Source: Plesiomonas shigelloides (GTDB lineage Bacteria; Pseudomonadota; Gammaproteobacteria; Enterobacterales; CAMTGL01). Taken from it: 64,000 nt of DNA. The stretch lies in NCBI RefSeq assembly GCF_900087055.1, contig NZ_LT575468.1, forward strand, positions 2,979,773 to 3,043,772, given 5' to 3'. Positions 22,228 through 34,314 of the stretch are shown piece by piece; position 1 is the first letter of the stretch; the number at the start of each line of letters is the position of its first letter. The notes under the pieces were generated by a model. That model made no database searches. It was not told the DNA's origin and saw only the letters and a program-made list of their open reading frames with translations. A program made the position numbers and the translations under genes.

Positions 22228-22857
22228 TCACCAAAAACCGTTCTGGCGGGTCGCGCGCTGGACCGCATTGGCCGGCATTCGAGCTGCTAAGGCAGCGCGC
22301 AGACGGCTGATCAGCTGATGCTGCGCTGGGGCTTGTACGATGGTTTCCGACAGCCAGCGGTAGGTATCTTCATAGTCGAGCGGACTGCCCTGATTGGCCA
22401 CCAGCATTTGCGCAAGTTCAATACGCGCATGGGTATTGCCTAAACTTGCCGCTTCGCGGAAAAAACGCACCGCTTTATCGGCGTCGGCCTGCACAAAGCG
22501 CCCCTGTCGGTACAATTGTCCCAAACGCAAGAACGCAGCCGGCAGTGCTTGCTGCGCCGCTTGGCGCAAGTAATAAACGCCTAATTCGGGGTTTTGTGGG
22601 ATGCATACCCCTTCGGTCAGCATGTCGCCCCACAAGAACTGGTAAGCGGGGTATTCGGCCTGACGCGCGCGCAGCTCGATATCCTGCACCAGCTGGCACT
22701 GGTCGGCCTGCACCTGTTTCAAGTGCTGCTCACTGTCAATTTCACGCAGTAATGCCTCTTGCTGATACACCTCAACCGGTGAACCACCATCGGCATACAC
22801 TGCCGTGCTCAGCAGCAAACCTGCTGGCCACAACCACGCTAACCACCTGCGTTTCAT
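22228..22857 (-). CDS. motX: Sel1-repeat protein resembling flagellar motor protein MotX
   Basis: A 209-residue exported protein with signal peptide (MKRRWLAWLWPAGLLLSTAVYA) and two or three Sel1/TPR-like repeats (about residues 68-175: GVYYLRQAAQQALPAAFLRL, AVRFFREAASLGNTHARIEL). The ends YEDTYRWLSE and AVQRATRQNGFW, and the cysteine pair QCQLV/EGVCIPQ, agree with Vibrio MotX as I remember it. MotX forms the periplasmic T-ring that holds the sodium-driven PomA/PomB stator. In Vibrio motX is next to purA, as here. A generic Sel1 protein is the alternative. No other flagellar gene is in the window. Confidence 0.8.
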   Translation of the reverse strand: MKRRWLAWLWPAGLLLSTAVYADGGSPVEVYQQEALLREIDSEQHLKQVQADQCQLVQDIELRARQAEYPAYQFLWGDMLTEGVCIPQNPELGVYYLRQAAQQALPAAFLRLGQLYRQGRFVQADADKAVRFFREAASLGNTHARIELAQMLVANQGSPLDYEDTYRWLSETIVQAPAQHQLISRLRAALAARMPANAVQRATRQNGFW

Positions 22858-22944
22858 GATCTGATCCCGTCACTGTTACTCTTTGCTTGTATCGGCCACT
22901 ACACGCCAAACTTTACTGAACGGGCGCGCAATTCCCCCGCCCCT

Positions 22945-22978
22945 AAAACGCAACAAGCCGACCCGAAGGTCGGCTTGG
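22945..22978 (-). terminator. Probable terminator after purA
   Basis: CAAGCCGACC/GGTCGGCTTG with tetraloop; on the minus strand it is followed by the imperfect T-tract TTGCGTTTT. It lies about 80 bases past the purA stop. Confidence 0.65.
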
Positions 22979-23054
22979 AAACCAGGCAGTCTGTTTTACC
23001 GTGCCCGTTACAGCACGAAGCAAACCACCAACATCCTATTCTGTGAACGGATGA

Positions 23055-24359
<1,305 letters not shown>

Positions 24360-24495
24360 TTATTCACCTGCAGTTAAAAGAGAAGTTTACCAAACTGAAA
24401 ACCGGTATCCAGCATTAAAATACCGCTTCCGCGTTTTTGCACAATGTTTTGTCGACCAGTCACCGCTCGCGGCCATCACCGCAGCCGCGCAGTAC

Positions 24496-24684
24496 TCAAC
24501 GGCTGCACATGACATAAATGACCACGCCAGCCACCACCAGCGCGCCACCAATGCGGCGCAACATGGTCTGCGGCTGTGCCGCCAGCTGGGTCACCATGCT
24601 ACGCCAGCGCTCTGGCCATAACATCGGCCCTAAGCCTTCGATAATCAGCACTAAACCCAAGGCCAACCAGATACTTTGATTCAT
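24496..24684 (-). CDS. yjeT: Small inner-membrane protein YjeT (DUF2065)
   Basis: A 62-residue protein with two membrane helices (about 6-22 and 44-58) around a short basic loop (WPERWRSMVTQLAAQPQTMLRRIG), the DUF2065 pattern. Function is unknown. It sits between hflC and purA in the same orientation, exactly as in E. coli, separated from hflC by a terminator. Confidence 0.88.
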   Translation of the reverse strand: MNQSIWLALGLVLIIEGLGPMLWPERWRSMVTQLAAQPQTMLRRIGGALVVAGVVIYVMCSR

Positions 24685-24756
24685 TGCTCAAGGCTCCTAC
24701 CTACCGGCCACCCCATCTCAATCGGTGACCCATAAGCGCTAAAAAAGAGACATAAA

Positions 24757-24786
24757 AAAGGACAAGACCCTGCGATCTTGTCCCCC
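24757..24786 (-). terminator. Terminator after hflC
   Basis: On the minus strand GGACAAGA...TCTTGTCC followed by TTTTTTATG. It lies about 25 bases past the hflC stop and ends the long miaA-hfq-hflX-hflK-hflC gene run. Confidence 0.88.
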
Positions 24787-24807
24787 TGTTAAGCGCCGTA
24801 TTATGGC

Positions 24808-25707
24808 TTATTTTTGCGGCTGTGGCTGCGGTGACTGCATATATTGGAAGAAGTCACTGCCTGGCTTGATCACCAGCAAATCTTGCTTGCCACGGAAGCT
24901 ATTTTCATACGCTTTCAAGCTACGAATGAAAGAGTAGAACTCCGGATCTTTGCTATACGCATCGGCATAGATCTTGGCGGCAGTAGCATCACCTTGACCG
25001 CGCAGCGTACGGGATTTACTTTCCGCTTCGGCTTGCATAACGGTGACTCGGCGATCCACATCGGCACGAATGATCTCAGCCTGCTCGCGGCCCTGTGAAC
25101 GGTGTTCACGCGCCACGGCAGTACGCTCCGCACGCATCCGCTGATAGATGGAGTTAGAGACTTCAGCCGGCAGGTTAATTTGCTTCACCCGCACGTCTAC
25201 CACCTCAATACCCAGATCTGCGGTGCTGTCAGCGCCGGTATTCAGCGCGGTACGCGCATCATCCATCAACTCGCCACGTGAACCGGAAACGATATCCTTA
25301 ATGGTACGGCTACCGATTTCCGAGCGCAGACGGTCGCTGATTTTGCGTTTCAACAGCGCTTCCGCTTGCAGCATGTTGCCGCCGCCGGTCGCCAGATAGT
25401 AACGGCCAAAATCTTTGATCCGCCATTTGACGTAAGAGTCGACGATCAGATCTTTTTTCTCCGCGGTCACGAAACGATCAGCTTGATCGTCCATGGTTTG
25501 GACCCGCGCATCGAGCAGTTTCACGCTATCGATAAACGGCATCTTCAGATGCAGGCCCGGGTTATACACCTGCACCACATCTTGCCCATCACGCTTGACC
25601 TTGCCAAAGCGCAGCACGATCCCGCGCTCGCCCTCTTTCACCACAAACAGTGAGGAGGAGCCCAACAGCACGGCCACAATGACCGCCGGGATGATAAACT
25701 TCTTCAT
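24808..25707 (-). CDS. hflC: HflC, modulator of FtsH protease
   Basis: Inner-membrane SPFH/prohibitin protein that with HflK forms a large periplasm-facing cage around FtsH and controls its proteolysis of membrane proteins. One N-terminal membrane anchor (FIIPAVIVAVLLGSSSLFVV) is followed by the SPFH domain (EGERGIVLRFGKV...) and a long coiled coil rich in Arg, Glu and Ala (about 180-260). At 299 residues it is somewhat shorter than E. coli HflC. It starts 2 bases after hflK ends, so the two are translationally coupled. Confidence 0.96.
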   Translation of the reverse strand: MKKFIIPAVIVAVLLGSSSLFVVKEGERGIVLRFGKVKRDGQDVVQVYNPGLHLKMPFIDSVKLLDARVQTMDDQADRFVTAEKKDLIVDSYVKWRIKDFGRYYLATGGGNMLQAEALLKRKISDRLRSEIGSRTIKDIVSGSRGELMDDARTALNTGADSTADLGIEVVDVRVKQINLPAEVSNSIYQRMRAERTAVAREHRSQGREQAEIIRADVDRRVTVMQAEAESKSRTLRGQGDATAAKIYADAYSKDPEFYSFIRSLKAYENSFRGKQDLLVIKPGSDFFQYMQSPQPQPQK

Positions 25708-25709
25708 GC

Positions 25710-26909
25710 TTAGAATCTCCCCTGACGGTCTTGGCTGTTGACGTTGGTTCGGCTGTCTTGTCCTTGTCCTTCGGTACTGTTGTAAGTACCGGAGTTACGG
25801 CCGATCTCGTTCAACGACGGGACGCTAACGGCAGCGGCGGCAGCATCAGCTGCGCTTTGAGCACCGTCTTTCTTCATCAGGGAATCCGTTGGCAGCATCA
25901 GCACGTTATTGGCATTGGTATCCACCAACACCTTGTTGCTGTTGCTCAACACTTTTTCCATGGTATCGAGGTACATACGCTCACGGGTTACCTTAGGCGC
26001 CGCCTGATACTCTGGCAGCAGTGCATTGAAGCGATCCGCATCACCCTTGGCTTCCAGAATCACGCGCTCTTTATAAGCTTGTGCTTCTTCTTCAACCCGC
26101 TTCACGTTACCACGCGCTTTTGGCTCAACTTCACGCGCATAGGCTTCCGCTTCGCGGATGAAACGCTGTTCATCTTCTTGCGCCGCGATAGCGTCATCGA
26201 AAGCTTCTTTCACTTCTTCTGGCGGACGCGCTGACTGGAAGTTCACATCCAGCACCTGCAAGCCCATGTTGTATGGCGCGATGATTTGATCCAGCAGCAC
26301 CCAAGTATCTTGACGAACCTTGGCACGGCCTCGGGTCAGCACTTCATCCATTTTGGTGTGACCGACGACATAACGCAGGGCGCTGTCAGTAGCCTGACGC
26401 AAGCTGTCATCAGGGTTGCTGACGCTAAACAGGTATTTGGCTGGGTCGGCGACTTTGTACTGCACGTTCATTTCCACGCGCACCACGTTTTCGTCTTGAG
26501 TCAGCATGAAACCCGATGCCGGTAACTCACGTACCGCCTCCACGTTCACCGGGGTGACCGATTCGATGAAGGTTGGCTTCCAGTTCAGGCCAGGCTGCAC
26601 AATACGGTCATATTTGCCCAAGCGGGTGACTACGCCCCGTTCGGCTTCTTTAATCGTATAGAACCCACTGACGCCCCATACCAAGACCGCAGCGGCTACC
26701 GCCAGACCCACCAAGCGCGGGGTGAACTTAAAGCCCTGACTGCTGCCCGGATTATTCGGGTCATCGTTGTTGTTCTTCCCGCCACCTAATTTCTTGCCAA
26801 GCTTGCGGAATACATCGTCCAGATCCGGAGGACCCTGATCGCGGCCACCACTGCGGTTACCCCAAGGGTCGCGGTCCTGTCCGTTGTTACCGGGCTGATT
26901 CCACGCCAT
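25710..26909 (-). CDS. hflK: HflK, modulator of FtsH protease
   Basis: Partner of HflC in the FtsH-HflKC supercomplex, 399 residues. A glycine- and asparagine-rich cytoplasmic N-terminus (WNQPGNNGQDRDPWGNRSGG), a membrane helix near residues 67-83, the SPFH domain (AERGVVTRLGKYDRIVQPG) and a coiled coil with FIREAEAYAREVEPKARG follow in order. The C-terminal tail is Ser/Gln/Asn-rich and probably disordered. It lies between hflX and hflC. Confidence 0.97.
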   Translation of the reverse strand: MAWNQPGNNGQDRDPWGNRSGGRDQGPPDLDDVFRKLGKKLGGGKNNNDDPNNPGSSQGFKFTPRLVGLAVAAAVLVWGVSGFYTIKEAERGVVTRLGKYDRIVQPGLNWKPTFIESVTPVNVEAVRELPASGFMLTQDENVVRVEMNVQYKVADPAKYLFSVSNPDDSLRQATDSALRYVVGHTKMDEVLTRGRAKVRQDTWVLLDQIIAPYNMGLQVLDVNFQSARPPEEVKEAFDDAIAAQEDEQRFIREAEAYAREVEPKARGNVKRVEEEAQAYKERVILEAKGDADRFNALLPEYQAAPKVTRERMYLDTMEKVLSNSNKVLVDTNANNVLMLPTDSLMKKDGAQSAADAAAAAVSVPSLNEIGRNSGTYNSTEGQGQDSRTNVNSQDRQGRF

Positions 26910-26951
26910 CTCTTACTCCATTAACTAAAACGTGCCGTCAGGCACTACAAT

Positions 26952-28250
26952 TTAAGCAGATACCTCGGTATGAATTGTCGCTTCCAACTCGGTTTCCTGC
27001 TTGCATAAACGACGCCAGTCTACCGCCGGCATTCGGATATTTAACCACAGGCTTCCGTCTTCCTCATCGATACGTTCATCCACTAACGCGTCGAGCTGAT
27101 ACAGACGGCTGCGCAGACGCCACAGGCGCGGCGACAGATGCAGCTGATACTCCACAATATCCTGTGCCAGTAATTCACTGATCGCCTGAAACAGCAAATC
27201 CATACCGGCACCGGTATGGGCTGACACCCAGACGTGGGTTGGAACACCTTCGTCATTACGGGCAATGCGCGGTACGACCTCATCAATCAGGTCAATTTTG
27301 TTCATCACGCGCAAGACCGGAATTTCGTCGGCCTCAATCTCGTGCAGCACATGCTCCACGGCCTGAATGTTATCATCGATCCGCGGGTCGGCCGCATCAA
27401 TCACATGCAGTAACAGTGTAGCTTCCTGCGTCTCTTGTAGCGTAGCTTTAAATGCGGAGACCAGATCGTGCGGCAAGTGACGGATAAAACCCACCGTATC
27501 GGCCAATACCACCGGTCCAACATCGGTCACGTCAATCCGGCGCAACGTCGGATCCAGCGTGGCAAACAGCTGATCCGCTGCGTATACCCCAGCTTCGGTG
27601 ATGGTGTTAAACAGGCTCGATTTACCGGCGTTGGTATAGCCAACTAACGACACCGTAGGGATCTCGGCACGATTTCGTGCGCGACGTCCTTGCTGGCGCT
27701 GCTTAGCGACTTTCTCCAATCGGCTCAAAATCACACGGACCCGCTCTTTAAGCAGACGACGGTCCGTTTCCAGTTGCGTTTCCCCCGGCCCACGTAGACC
27801 GATACCGCCTTTTTGTCGCTCCAGGTGTGTCCAACCGCGTACCAGACGTGTGGCTAAGTGGCGTAGCTGAGCGAGTTCAACTTGCAACTTACCTTCGTGA
27901 GTACGGGCGCGCTGGGCAAAAATATCCAGGATCAGACCGGTGCGATCAATGACGCGGCATTGACACAAACCTTCAAGGTTACGTTCTTGGGCGGGAGAGA
28001 GTGCGTGGTTAAACAGGATGACCGATGCACCAGTGGCGGCTACCGCCGCCGCGATCTCTTCGGCTTTACCTTCGCCGACGAAATACTTGGAATGCGGCGC
28101 ACGGCGGCTACCGGTGATCACCTGCACCGCCGTAACACCCGCAGAGGATACCAGAGTCTCGAACTCTCTGAGATCCTCTACATCCCGCTCTTGCGGGAAA
28201 TTGATGTGCACCAATATCGCCTGTTCACCAGCTTCATAACGATCAAACAA
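26952..28250 (-). CDS. hflX: Ribosome-splitting GTPase HflX
   Basis: Binds stalled 70S/50S ribosomes and splits them under heat stress, 432 residues. The N-terminal HflX domain (ITGSRRAPHSKYFVGEGKAEEI) and the glycine-rich linker RQKGGIGLRGPGETQLETDRRL precede the G domain with G1 GYTNAGKSS, G3 DTVGFIRHLP and G4 NKID. The start is a TTG at 28250 (FDRYEAGEQAI), supported by TAGGAG 9 bases upstream and by the E. coli N-terminus. It lies 23 bases after hfq. Confidence 0.97.
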   Translation of the reverse strand: MFDRYEAGEQAILVHINFPQERDVEDLREFETLVSSAGVTAVQVITGSRRAPHSKYFVGEGKAEEIAAAVAATGASVILFNHALSPAQERNLEGLCQCRVIDRTGLILDIFAQRARTHEGKLQVELAQLRHLATRLVRGWTHLERQKGGIGLRGPGETQLETDRRLLKERVRVILSRLEKVAKQRQQGRRARNRAEIPTVSLVGYTNAGKSSLFNTITEAGVYAADQLFATLDPTLRRIDVTDVGPVVLADTVGFIRHLPHDLVSAFKATLQETQEATLLLHVIDAADPRIDDNIQAVEHVLHEIEADEIPVLRVMNKIDLIDEVVPRIARNDEGVPTHVWVSAHTGAGMDLLFQAISELLAQDIVEYQLHLSPRLWRLRSRLYQLDALVDERIDEEDGSLWLNIRMPAVDWRRLCKQETELEATIHTEVSA

Positions 28251-28273
28251 GCTAATGGCTCCTAAAGCCGGAA

Positions 28274-28579
<306 letters not shown>

Positions 28580-28660
28580 TTATTTGTTTGTTGTTGTAGC
28601 AATTATTCAATTAATTAATAGTGCACATGGGAGCATAGAAGATTGTACACAAACCATTAT

Positions 28661-29587
28661 TCAACCTCTAATAGCTTTGATAACGATTTGTAACGCTTCT
28701 TGTGGCTGATCACTGTCCAGCCACGTTACTTCAGGCCAACCTCGCAACCATGTCATCTGCCGTTTCGCCAGTTGGCGGGTGGCACAAATACCCCGGTACG
28801 CCATTTCCTGTGCATCGTAATCACCGCGCAAATGTTCCCACATCTGCCGATAACCGACGCACCGGATCGATGGCAGATCCGGATTAAGATCGCCGCGCTC
28901 GAACAGCTTCCGTACTTCTTGTTCAAACCCTGCTTCCAGCATGTTCTGAAAGCGTATGGCGATACGTTCATGCAATTGCGCCCGCGTTGCCGGTGCAATT
29001 GCAAATTGCTGAACGCGATACGGGAGTTGATCTCCCTGAATTTGCGTCAGCTCTGTTAAAGTTTTACCTGAAATGGCAAAAACTTCCAATGCCCGACTTA
29101 AACGCTGCGGATCATTGGGATGGATCCGCGCCGCAGAGACCGGATCAATACGTTGCAAATCTTCATGCAATGCGGCCCAACCACGGGTTGCGGCCGCTTG
29201 CTCGATCTCTGCCCGCACCACCGGATCGGCCGACGGTAACGGCGATAACCCTTCTAACAGGGCTTTAAAATATAACATAGTGCCGCCAACCAGCAGCGGG
29301 ATCTTACCCGCGGCAGTGATCTCGGCCATTTCGCGCAGCGCATCGGCACGAAAATCGGCGGCAGAATAAGCCTGCGCCGGATCGCGAATGTCAATCAGAC
29401 GGTGTGGCGCCAGCGCCAACTCGTCAGCTGACGGCTTAGCGGTACCGATATCCATACCGCGATAGATCAGGGCGGAATCCACACTGATCACTTCCACCGG
29501 CAGCTGTTGCCGTAAACGGATCGCCAGATCAGTTTTGCCGGATGCGGTCGGTCCCATCAAAAAGAGGGCTGGTGGTAATTTAGTCAT
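28661..29587 (-). CDS. miaA: tRNA dimethylallyltransferase MiaA
   Basis: Adds a dimethylallyl group to A37 of tRNAs reading UNN codons, 308 residues. P-loop [30 protein letters not shown], the [10 protein letters not shown] motif, [16 protein letters not shown] and the C-terminal [13 protein letters not shown] are typical. The ATG at 29587 overlaps the end of mutL by 8 bases, matching the E. coli arrangement; the frame runs ten codons further upstream without support. Confidence 0.97.
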   Translation of the reverse strand: MTKLPPALFLMGPTASGKTDLAIRLRQQLPVEVISVDSALIYRGMDIGTAKPSADELALAPHRLIDIRDPAQAYSAADFRADALREMAEITAAGKIPLLVGGTMLYFKALLEGLSPLPSADPVVRAEIEQAAATRGWAALHEDLQRIDPVSAARIHPNDPQRLSRALEVFAISGKTLTELTQIQGDQLPYRVQQFAIAPATRAQLHERIAIRFQNMLEAGFEQEVRKLFERGDLNPDLPSIRCVGYRQMWEHLRGDYDAQEMAYRGICATRQLAKRQMTWLRGWPEVTWLDSDQPQEALQIVIKAIRG

Positions 29588-31661
29588 GATGGTCAAATGC
29601 GGCCATCGCCGCCTCAAGTTGTACAGGTTTAATCAGTGTTTGGTATTCCTGCCGCACGCGTTCGGCACACAAGTGCTCGATATCCGCCACCAGGCTCACC
29701 GCCTGCGACAAGCTCCAACGCTCCTGCTCGTCCTTGAGTTGTTCGGCCAACCACGCCACCAGCAACGCTATGTCTATGGTTGGGTCAGCACAGAGTTTAT
29801 TCAATAGATGCGGAATAATTTGTTGTAAGTTGTGATGCCGTAGCGGTAATGGCACTGCGCGTACCAAGACTTTGTTACGCTCAGAGCAGTGTAAATCTAG
29901 CCCTAACTGCTGCAGCAACGCCTGCTGGCTACGAATACAGGTCACGTGCTCAGCGCTGAGCGTCAATTGCAAGGGGATCAGCAGCGGCTGCGCTTTCAGT
30001 GGCTGCCCCTCTGGGGTTAGCTGCGCCTGCACACGCCACAAGGCAGCGCGCGGTAAGCATAACAAGGCTAGCCCTTGGCTTTGCTCCAGCAGTAAAAAAC
30101 GGCCATTGACCACACTCAGCGCTCGCCCCAGCGAGCCTTGCGGCGCTCGGCAATCATTCACCTCTGGGCGCGGCTCTGGGCGCTGAGCCGCGGTCGCCGG
30201 ATGCCCCCCTACCGAATTGGCAGAATCTGAACGGGGATCCGCCCCGGTCGTGGCCACGACAGACGGCGCACTCGGAAACAGCGTCGCGGCGGTTGGCGAG
30301 GCTGCCTCAGTGTCAGAAGTGTCAACTGGCGCAGGCTGCATCAGGCGAGCATAAGCCGCTGCCTGCTCGCGCGACACCGGTGCCGCTCCAGCGTACGAGC
30401 CAGTATAGCTACCATGACCACCATAACCAGCGCTACGCTCGCGCACGCTCGCCGGATGAGCCTCTGCCGACGCCGCACGCGCCGGTGGGGTATCGGTATA
30501 TTCTCGCGGTGCATGCTCTCTCGATACAGAGTCTCGCGGTGCAGAGTCGCTCGGCGTGCTGACCGCCGTAAACTCACTGCTGCCAGCAGCGGCGCGCGGC
30601 GTGGCATCTTGCAGAGCATCACGGGCAAAGTCAGCCGTATCAGAGGCTGCGGTTGCCGCTGGGCTGGCATGTTGTAACGCGGTCAGCACCGCTTGGTAGA
30701 TAAAATCATGTACCAGACGCGCCTGATGGAAACGCACTTCATGTTTAGCCGGATGCACGTTCACATCCACCTGATGCGGGTCTAACTCCAGATACAGCAC
30801 AAAAGCCGGATGCTCAGAGTCTTGCAACAAGGTTTGGTACGCTTGGCGGATCGCATGATGGATCAGCTTATCGCGCATCATACGGCCATTAACATAGCTG
30901 TACGCCATGTCATTTTGCGCTCGCGAGCCTTGTGGCGTACACACCCAACCGCTGATTTTCAGGTCGGCATGCTCCCACTCCACCGCGAGAGCATGTTGCA
31001 AAAACTCTTGTCCACACACCGCGGCTAAACGGCGCTCACGCTGCTCGGCATTCGCGGCGGCCCGATATTGGCGCAGCACTTTGCCGTTATGGCGCAAGAT
31101 AAAGCTGACATCAAAACGCGCTAAGGCGATGCGGCGCACCACCTCATCGATATGCGCCAGCTCGGTCTTTTCGGTACGCAAAAACTTGCGCCGTGCAGGC
31201 GTGTTGAAGAACAGATCCAACACTTCCAGCGTAGTACCCACCGGATGAGCGGCCGGTTTCACCGTCACCTGCATATCTCGCCCTTCGGCGTATGCCTGCC
31301 ACGCTTCGCTTTGCGCCGCGGTACGTGAGGTCAGCGTCAGACGCGATACCGAGCTGATACTGGCCAGCGCTTCGCCGCGAAATCCAAGGCTGACAATCGC
31401 TTCCAGATCGTCGAGTGAGCTGATTTTACTGGTAGCATGGCGCGCCAACGCCAGCGCCAGTTGCTCTTTATCGATACCACAGCCGTCATCACGAATTCGG
31501 ATCAGCCGAGCACCGCCCTTTTCGATGTCGATTTCAATGCGGGTGGCTCCCGCATCCAGACTGTTTTCTACCAGCTCTTTAACCACCGACGACGGGCGCT
31601 CAACCACTTCACCGGCGGCGATCTGGTTGGCTAATTGCGGAGGCAAGATCTGGATAGGCAT
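29580..31661 (-). CDS. mutL: DNA mismatch repair protein MutL
   Basis: Links MutS mismatch recognition to MutH and UvrD, 693 residues. The N-terminal GHKL ATPase (about 1-330) carries [32 protein letters not shown] and [11 protein letters not shown] long linker (about 340-500), rich in Ala, Ser, Pro, Arg and Glu, precedes the C-terminal dimerisation domain. The endonuclease motif DQHA(X)2E(X)4E is absent, as expected where MutH makes the nick. The linker is longer than in E. coli MutL (615 residues). Lies 2 bases after amiB. Confidence 0.96.
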   Translation of the reverse strand: MPIQILPPQLANQIAAGEVVERPSSVVKELVENSLDAGATRIEIDIEKGGARLIRIRDDGCGIDKEQLALALARHATSKISSLDDLEAIVSLGFRGEALASISSVSRLTLTSRTAAQSEAWQAYAEGRDMQVTVKPAAHPVGTTLEVLDLFFNTPARRKFLRTEKTELAHIDEVVRRIALARFDVSFILRHNGKVLRQYRAAANAEQRERRLAAVCGQEFLQHALAVEWEHADLKISGWVCTPQGSRAQNDMAYSYVNGRMMRDKLIHHAIRQAYQTLLQDSEHPAFVLYLELDPHQVDVNVHPAKHEVRFHQARLVHDFIYQAVLTALQHASPAATAASDTADFARDALQDATPRAAAGSSEFTAVSTPSDSAPRDSVSREHAPREYTDTPPARAASAEAHPASVRERSAGYGGHGSYTGSYAGAAPVSREQAAAYARLMQPAPVDTSDTEAASPTAATLFPSAPSVVATTGADPRSDSANSVGGHPATAAQRPEPRPEVNDCRAPQGSLGRALSVVNGRFLLLEQSQGLALLCLPRAALWRVQAQLTPEGQPLKAQPLLIPLQLTLSAEHVTCIRSQQALLQQLGLDLHCSERNKVLVRAVPLPLRHHNLQQIIPHLLNKLCADPTIDIALLVAWLAEQLKDEQERWSLSQAVSLVADIEHLCAERVRQEYQTLIKPVQLEAAMAAFDHHD

Positions 31662-31663
31662 AG

Positions 31664-33820
31664 TTACTCCTGCGGAATTTTCAGGCTCTGGCCGACATTC
31701 ACCTGATCCGATTTCAGGTGGTTGTATTTACGCAGCTGCGACAAACCGACGCCATAGCGATCAGCGATGCCAGATAAGGTTTCACCGGCTTTGACCTTAT
31801 GGTGACTTGGCCGCGCGCTTTCTTTGCTCTTACTGCCCGCCTTGCTGTGGTCTTGGTCGCTCACTTTTGGCGCCGCGCCATCTAACGGGATCTTCAGTTT
31901 TTGCCCCACCTGCACCTGATTATTGTGCATCTGGTTGGCAAATTTGATGGTCTCCATCGAAACGGCGTAGCGCGCGGCAATCTTGCCCAGCGTGTCGCCA
32001 CGCTGCACCTGATACACCTCTAACTTGCCACGCGACGGCGCTTTGCTGCTGTCAGGTGCCGATTTACTGCTTACCGGTGCACTGGCTGCTTTGCCGGACG
32101 GCACTTTCAGTTTCTGCCCGACATTGACTTGATCGCGCTTGAGGTTGTTCAAGCTGCGCAGCTCAGCCAATGTGGTGTCGTATTTTTCCGCGATGCGCAG
32201 TAAGGTTTCACCACGCGTGACGGTATGAACGCTCGTGGCACTGGCCGCCGCACGACTTTCGACAACCGGCTCAGGCTGATCGACTACCGGTGGGCGTGGA
32301 CGGCTCTCCGTGACCTCGGCCGAACTGCTGCTGGCCGCTGACGGCAATTTCAACTTCTGGCCGACCAACAGCTCACCGGACTTCATCCGGTTCAAGCGCT
32401 TCAAGGTCACCACATCGGTATCATACTGCTCAGCAATGCGGGTCAAGGTTTCCCCACGTTTCACCACGTGTACCTGCGCTTTTGCCGCGCTACTGCTGGT
32501 TTTGACCGGCGCTTTTTCGACAATCGGCCCCGGCTGATCAATATCGACCACCGGCGCTTTACTGCTGACACTGCTACTGGCACTACTGCGTACTGGCTCT
32601 GGCTGGCTGACGCTGCTGCTCCGTGCTGGCGGCTGTGGCGCTGGAGTACTGCGCGCTGCCGGATGGTCACGGTAGTAACTGCGGATCCCGTGATAAATCG
32701 CGGTCGCCACTTTAGTTTGGTGCGAACTGCTACCTAACAAGCGCTCTTCGGTAGGATTTGAGATAAATCCGGTTTCCACCAGCAATGACGGAATATCCGG
32801 CGAACGCAACACCCCGAGGCTCGCGTGCTCTGGGCGACGCTTGTGCAGTGGCGAAATCCGCCCCATCTCGCGCAGTACCCGAGATGCCACATCGTAGCCG
32901 ACACGCTGCGAATGCCCGAACTGCAGATCCAGTACGGTCTGACTCAGATAGCGGTCATTGTTGTTACCGGAGAGCACTTCACCGGCGCCACCGAGTAATT
33001 CAGACTGCTTTTCATGATCTTCCAGCCAGCGCCCCATCTCAGAGTTAGCACGCCGGTTAGACAGCACCCACACCGAGGCACCTTTGGCACTGCGATTGGG
33101 CGCCGCATCCGCGTGAATAGAGACCAGCAGCTGCGCATCTTTACCGCGCGCAATCTCCGAGCGTCCGCCCACCGAAATAAAGTAATCGCGCTCACGGGTC
33201 ATCACGGCTTTAAAGTTGCCGTCACGGTTAAGTAAGTCGCGCAATTTGGTGGCAATCGCAATCGTCACCTGCTTTTCGCGCAGGCCATTTTTGCCGATCG
33301 CACCGGGGTCTTGTCCACCGTGGCCGGGGTCAATGGCGATCACGATCCGCTCGCTGCTACGCCCTGGCGTGCTGCGCAGCTCCTGACGGCTGTTGGTCGT
33401 CGCGCTGCTGCGGCTACTGCCGCTTTGTGGCTTGATGGTCAACACCACTTGGTATTTGTTGCCACCGCGTGACTCGGTCACCGCCTTGGCGTTGACTCGC
33501 TGCGATAACTCCATCACCAAACGCAATGTGCCGCCTTGTGGCGGCGTGCTGGTGCGGATGGTCTCCACCAATTTGCCGCGATAGCGCTTCGGCAGACTCA
33601 TCTCTTTGCGTGTGTTACGCAGATCCAGCACCAGCCGATCCGGCCCGCTCAAGCTGAAATAGCCATAAGTGGGTTTGCCGGAGAAGCTCAAGGTCACCTG
33701 ATTGCTGCCGCCGCTGCCGTCACGTACCGCAATATCCGTTAATACTGCCGCCCACAGCGGCAAGCCGATACTCCAGAGCAACAGCCCCAGAGCGAGTGGC
33801 CAGCGAGGTTTAATCCACAT
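31664..33820 (-). CDS. amiB: N-acetylmuramoyl-L-alanine amidase AmiB with four LysM domains
   Basis: Periplasmic zinc amidase that cuts septal peptidoglycan during cell separation, 718 residues. Signal peptide (1-24), AMIN domain (about 25-130), Amidase_3 domain (about 158-385) with zinc and catalytic residues His167 (DPGHGG), Glu182, His236 (SIHADA) and Glu349 (LVETGF). The region around 260-300, with [20 protein letters not shown], is the EnvC/NlpD-controlled autoinhibitory helix. Four LysM domains follow (about 450-493, 531-575, 602-645, 673-716), joined by Ser/Pro/Lys-rich linkers. E. coli AmiB is much shorter (about 445 residues). Lies between tsaE and mutL. Confidence 0.96.
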   Translation of the reverse strand: MWIKPRWPLALGLLLWSIGLPLWAAVLTDIAVRDGSGGSNQVTLSFSGKPTYGYFSLSGPDRLVLDLRNTRKEMSLPKRYRGKLVETIRTSTPPQGGTLRLVMELSQRVNAKAVTESRGGNKYQVVLTIKPQSGSSRSSATTNSRQELRSTPGRSSERIVIAIDPGHGGQDPGAIGKNGLREKQVTIAIATKLRDLLNRDGNFKAVMTRERDYFISVGGRSEIARGKDAQLLVSIHADAAPNRSAKGASVWVLSNRRANSEMGRWLEDHEKQSELLGGAGEVLSGNNNDRYLSQTVLDLQFGHSQRVGYDVASRVLREMGRISPLHKRRPEHASLGVLRSPDIPSLLVETGFISNPTEERLLGSSSHQTKVATAIYHGIRSYYRDHPAARSTPAPQPPARSSSVSQPEPVRSSASSSVSSKAPVVDIDQPGPIVEKAPVKTSSSAAKAQVHVVKRGETLTRIAEQYDTDVVTLKRLNRMKSGELLVGQKLKLPSAASSSSAEVTESRPRPPVVDQPEPVVESRAAASATSVHTVTRGETLLRIAEKYDTTLAELRSLNNLKRDQVNVGQKLKVPSGKAASAPVSSKSAPDSSKAPSRGKLEVYQVQRGDTLGKIAARYAVSMETIKFANQMHNNQVQVGQKLKIPLDGAAPKVSDQDHSKAGSKSKESARPSHHKVKAGETLSGIADRYGVGLSQLRKYNHLKSDQVNVGQSLKIPQE

Positions 33821-33822
33821 CC

Positions 33823-34293
33823 TTATTCGTCACTCAGGTGCTCAACCAGTTGTTGTCCGTATGGCGTGTTGGCCTGTAGCTGGGCTTGGCGTCCTTCACC
33901 GTCATAACGCAGAGTCAGGCTCAGATCCGGTGGCGGCAGGAACCCTTCGCCACGTTGCGGCCATTCCACCAGACACAAGGCGCGCTCGGTGAAATAATCC
34001 CGGATCCCCATGAACTCCAGCTCTTCCGGATCGGCGAGGCGATACAGGTCAAAGTGGTACACATCCCACTGGGGTAAGTTATACGGCTCGACCAGTGTGT
34101 AGGTCGGGCTTTTGACATTGCCAGCATGGCCGAGAGCTTGCAGGAAACCACGGCAAAAAGTGGTTTTACCGGCGCCTAAATCGCCATGCAGATACAACAC
34201 AGTGGCCTGCGAACAGTGCAGTGCCAGACGGCGTCCCAGCTCTACGGTGGCAGCTTCATCCGCCAAATCAAAAGACACAGATTTCATCGTCAT
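33823..34293 (-). CDS. tsaE: tRNA threonylcarbamoyladenosine biosynthesis ATPase TsaE
   Basis: ATPase of the TsaBDE complex that makes t6A at position 37 of ANN-decoding tRNAs, 156 residues. P-loop [21 protein letters not shown], then [17 protein letters not shown] and the Glu/Trp pair LVEWPQRGE are all family marks. Two in-frame ATGs (34293 and 34287) are possible and neither has a clear ribosome-binding site, which fits coupling to nnr, 21 bases upstream. It lies 2 bases before amiB. Confidence 0.96.
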   Translation of the reverse strand: MTMKSVSFDLADEAATVELGRRLALHCSQATVLYLHGDLGAGKTTFCRGFLQALGHAGNVKSPTYTLVEPYNLPQWDVYHFDLYRLADPEELEFMGIRDYFTERALCLVEWPQRGEGFLPPPDLSLTLRYDGEGRQAQLQANTPYGQQLVEHLSDE

Positions 34294-34314
34294 TGGTTAT
34301 TAATTCTGATTGGA

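Noticed and set aside
29580-31661. MutL endonuclease activity
   Set aside because: The metal-binding DQHA(X)2E(X)4E motif is absent, so it is the MutH-dependent type.
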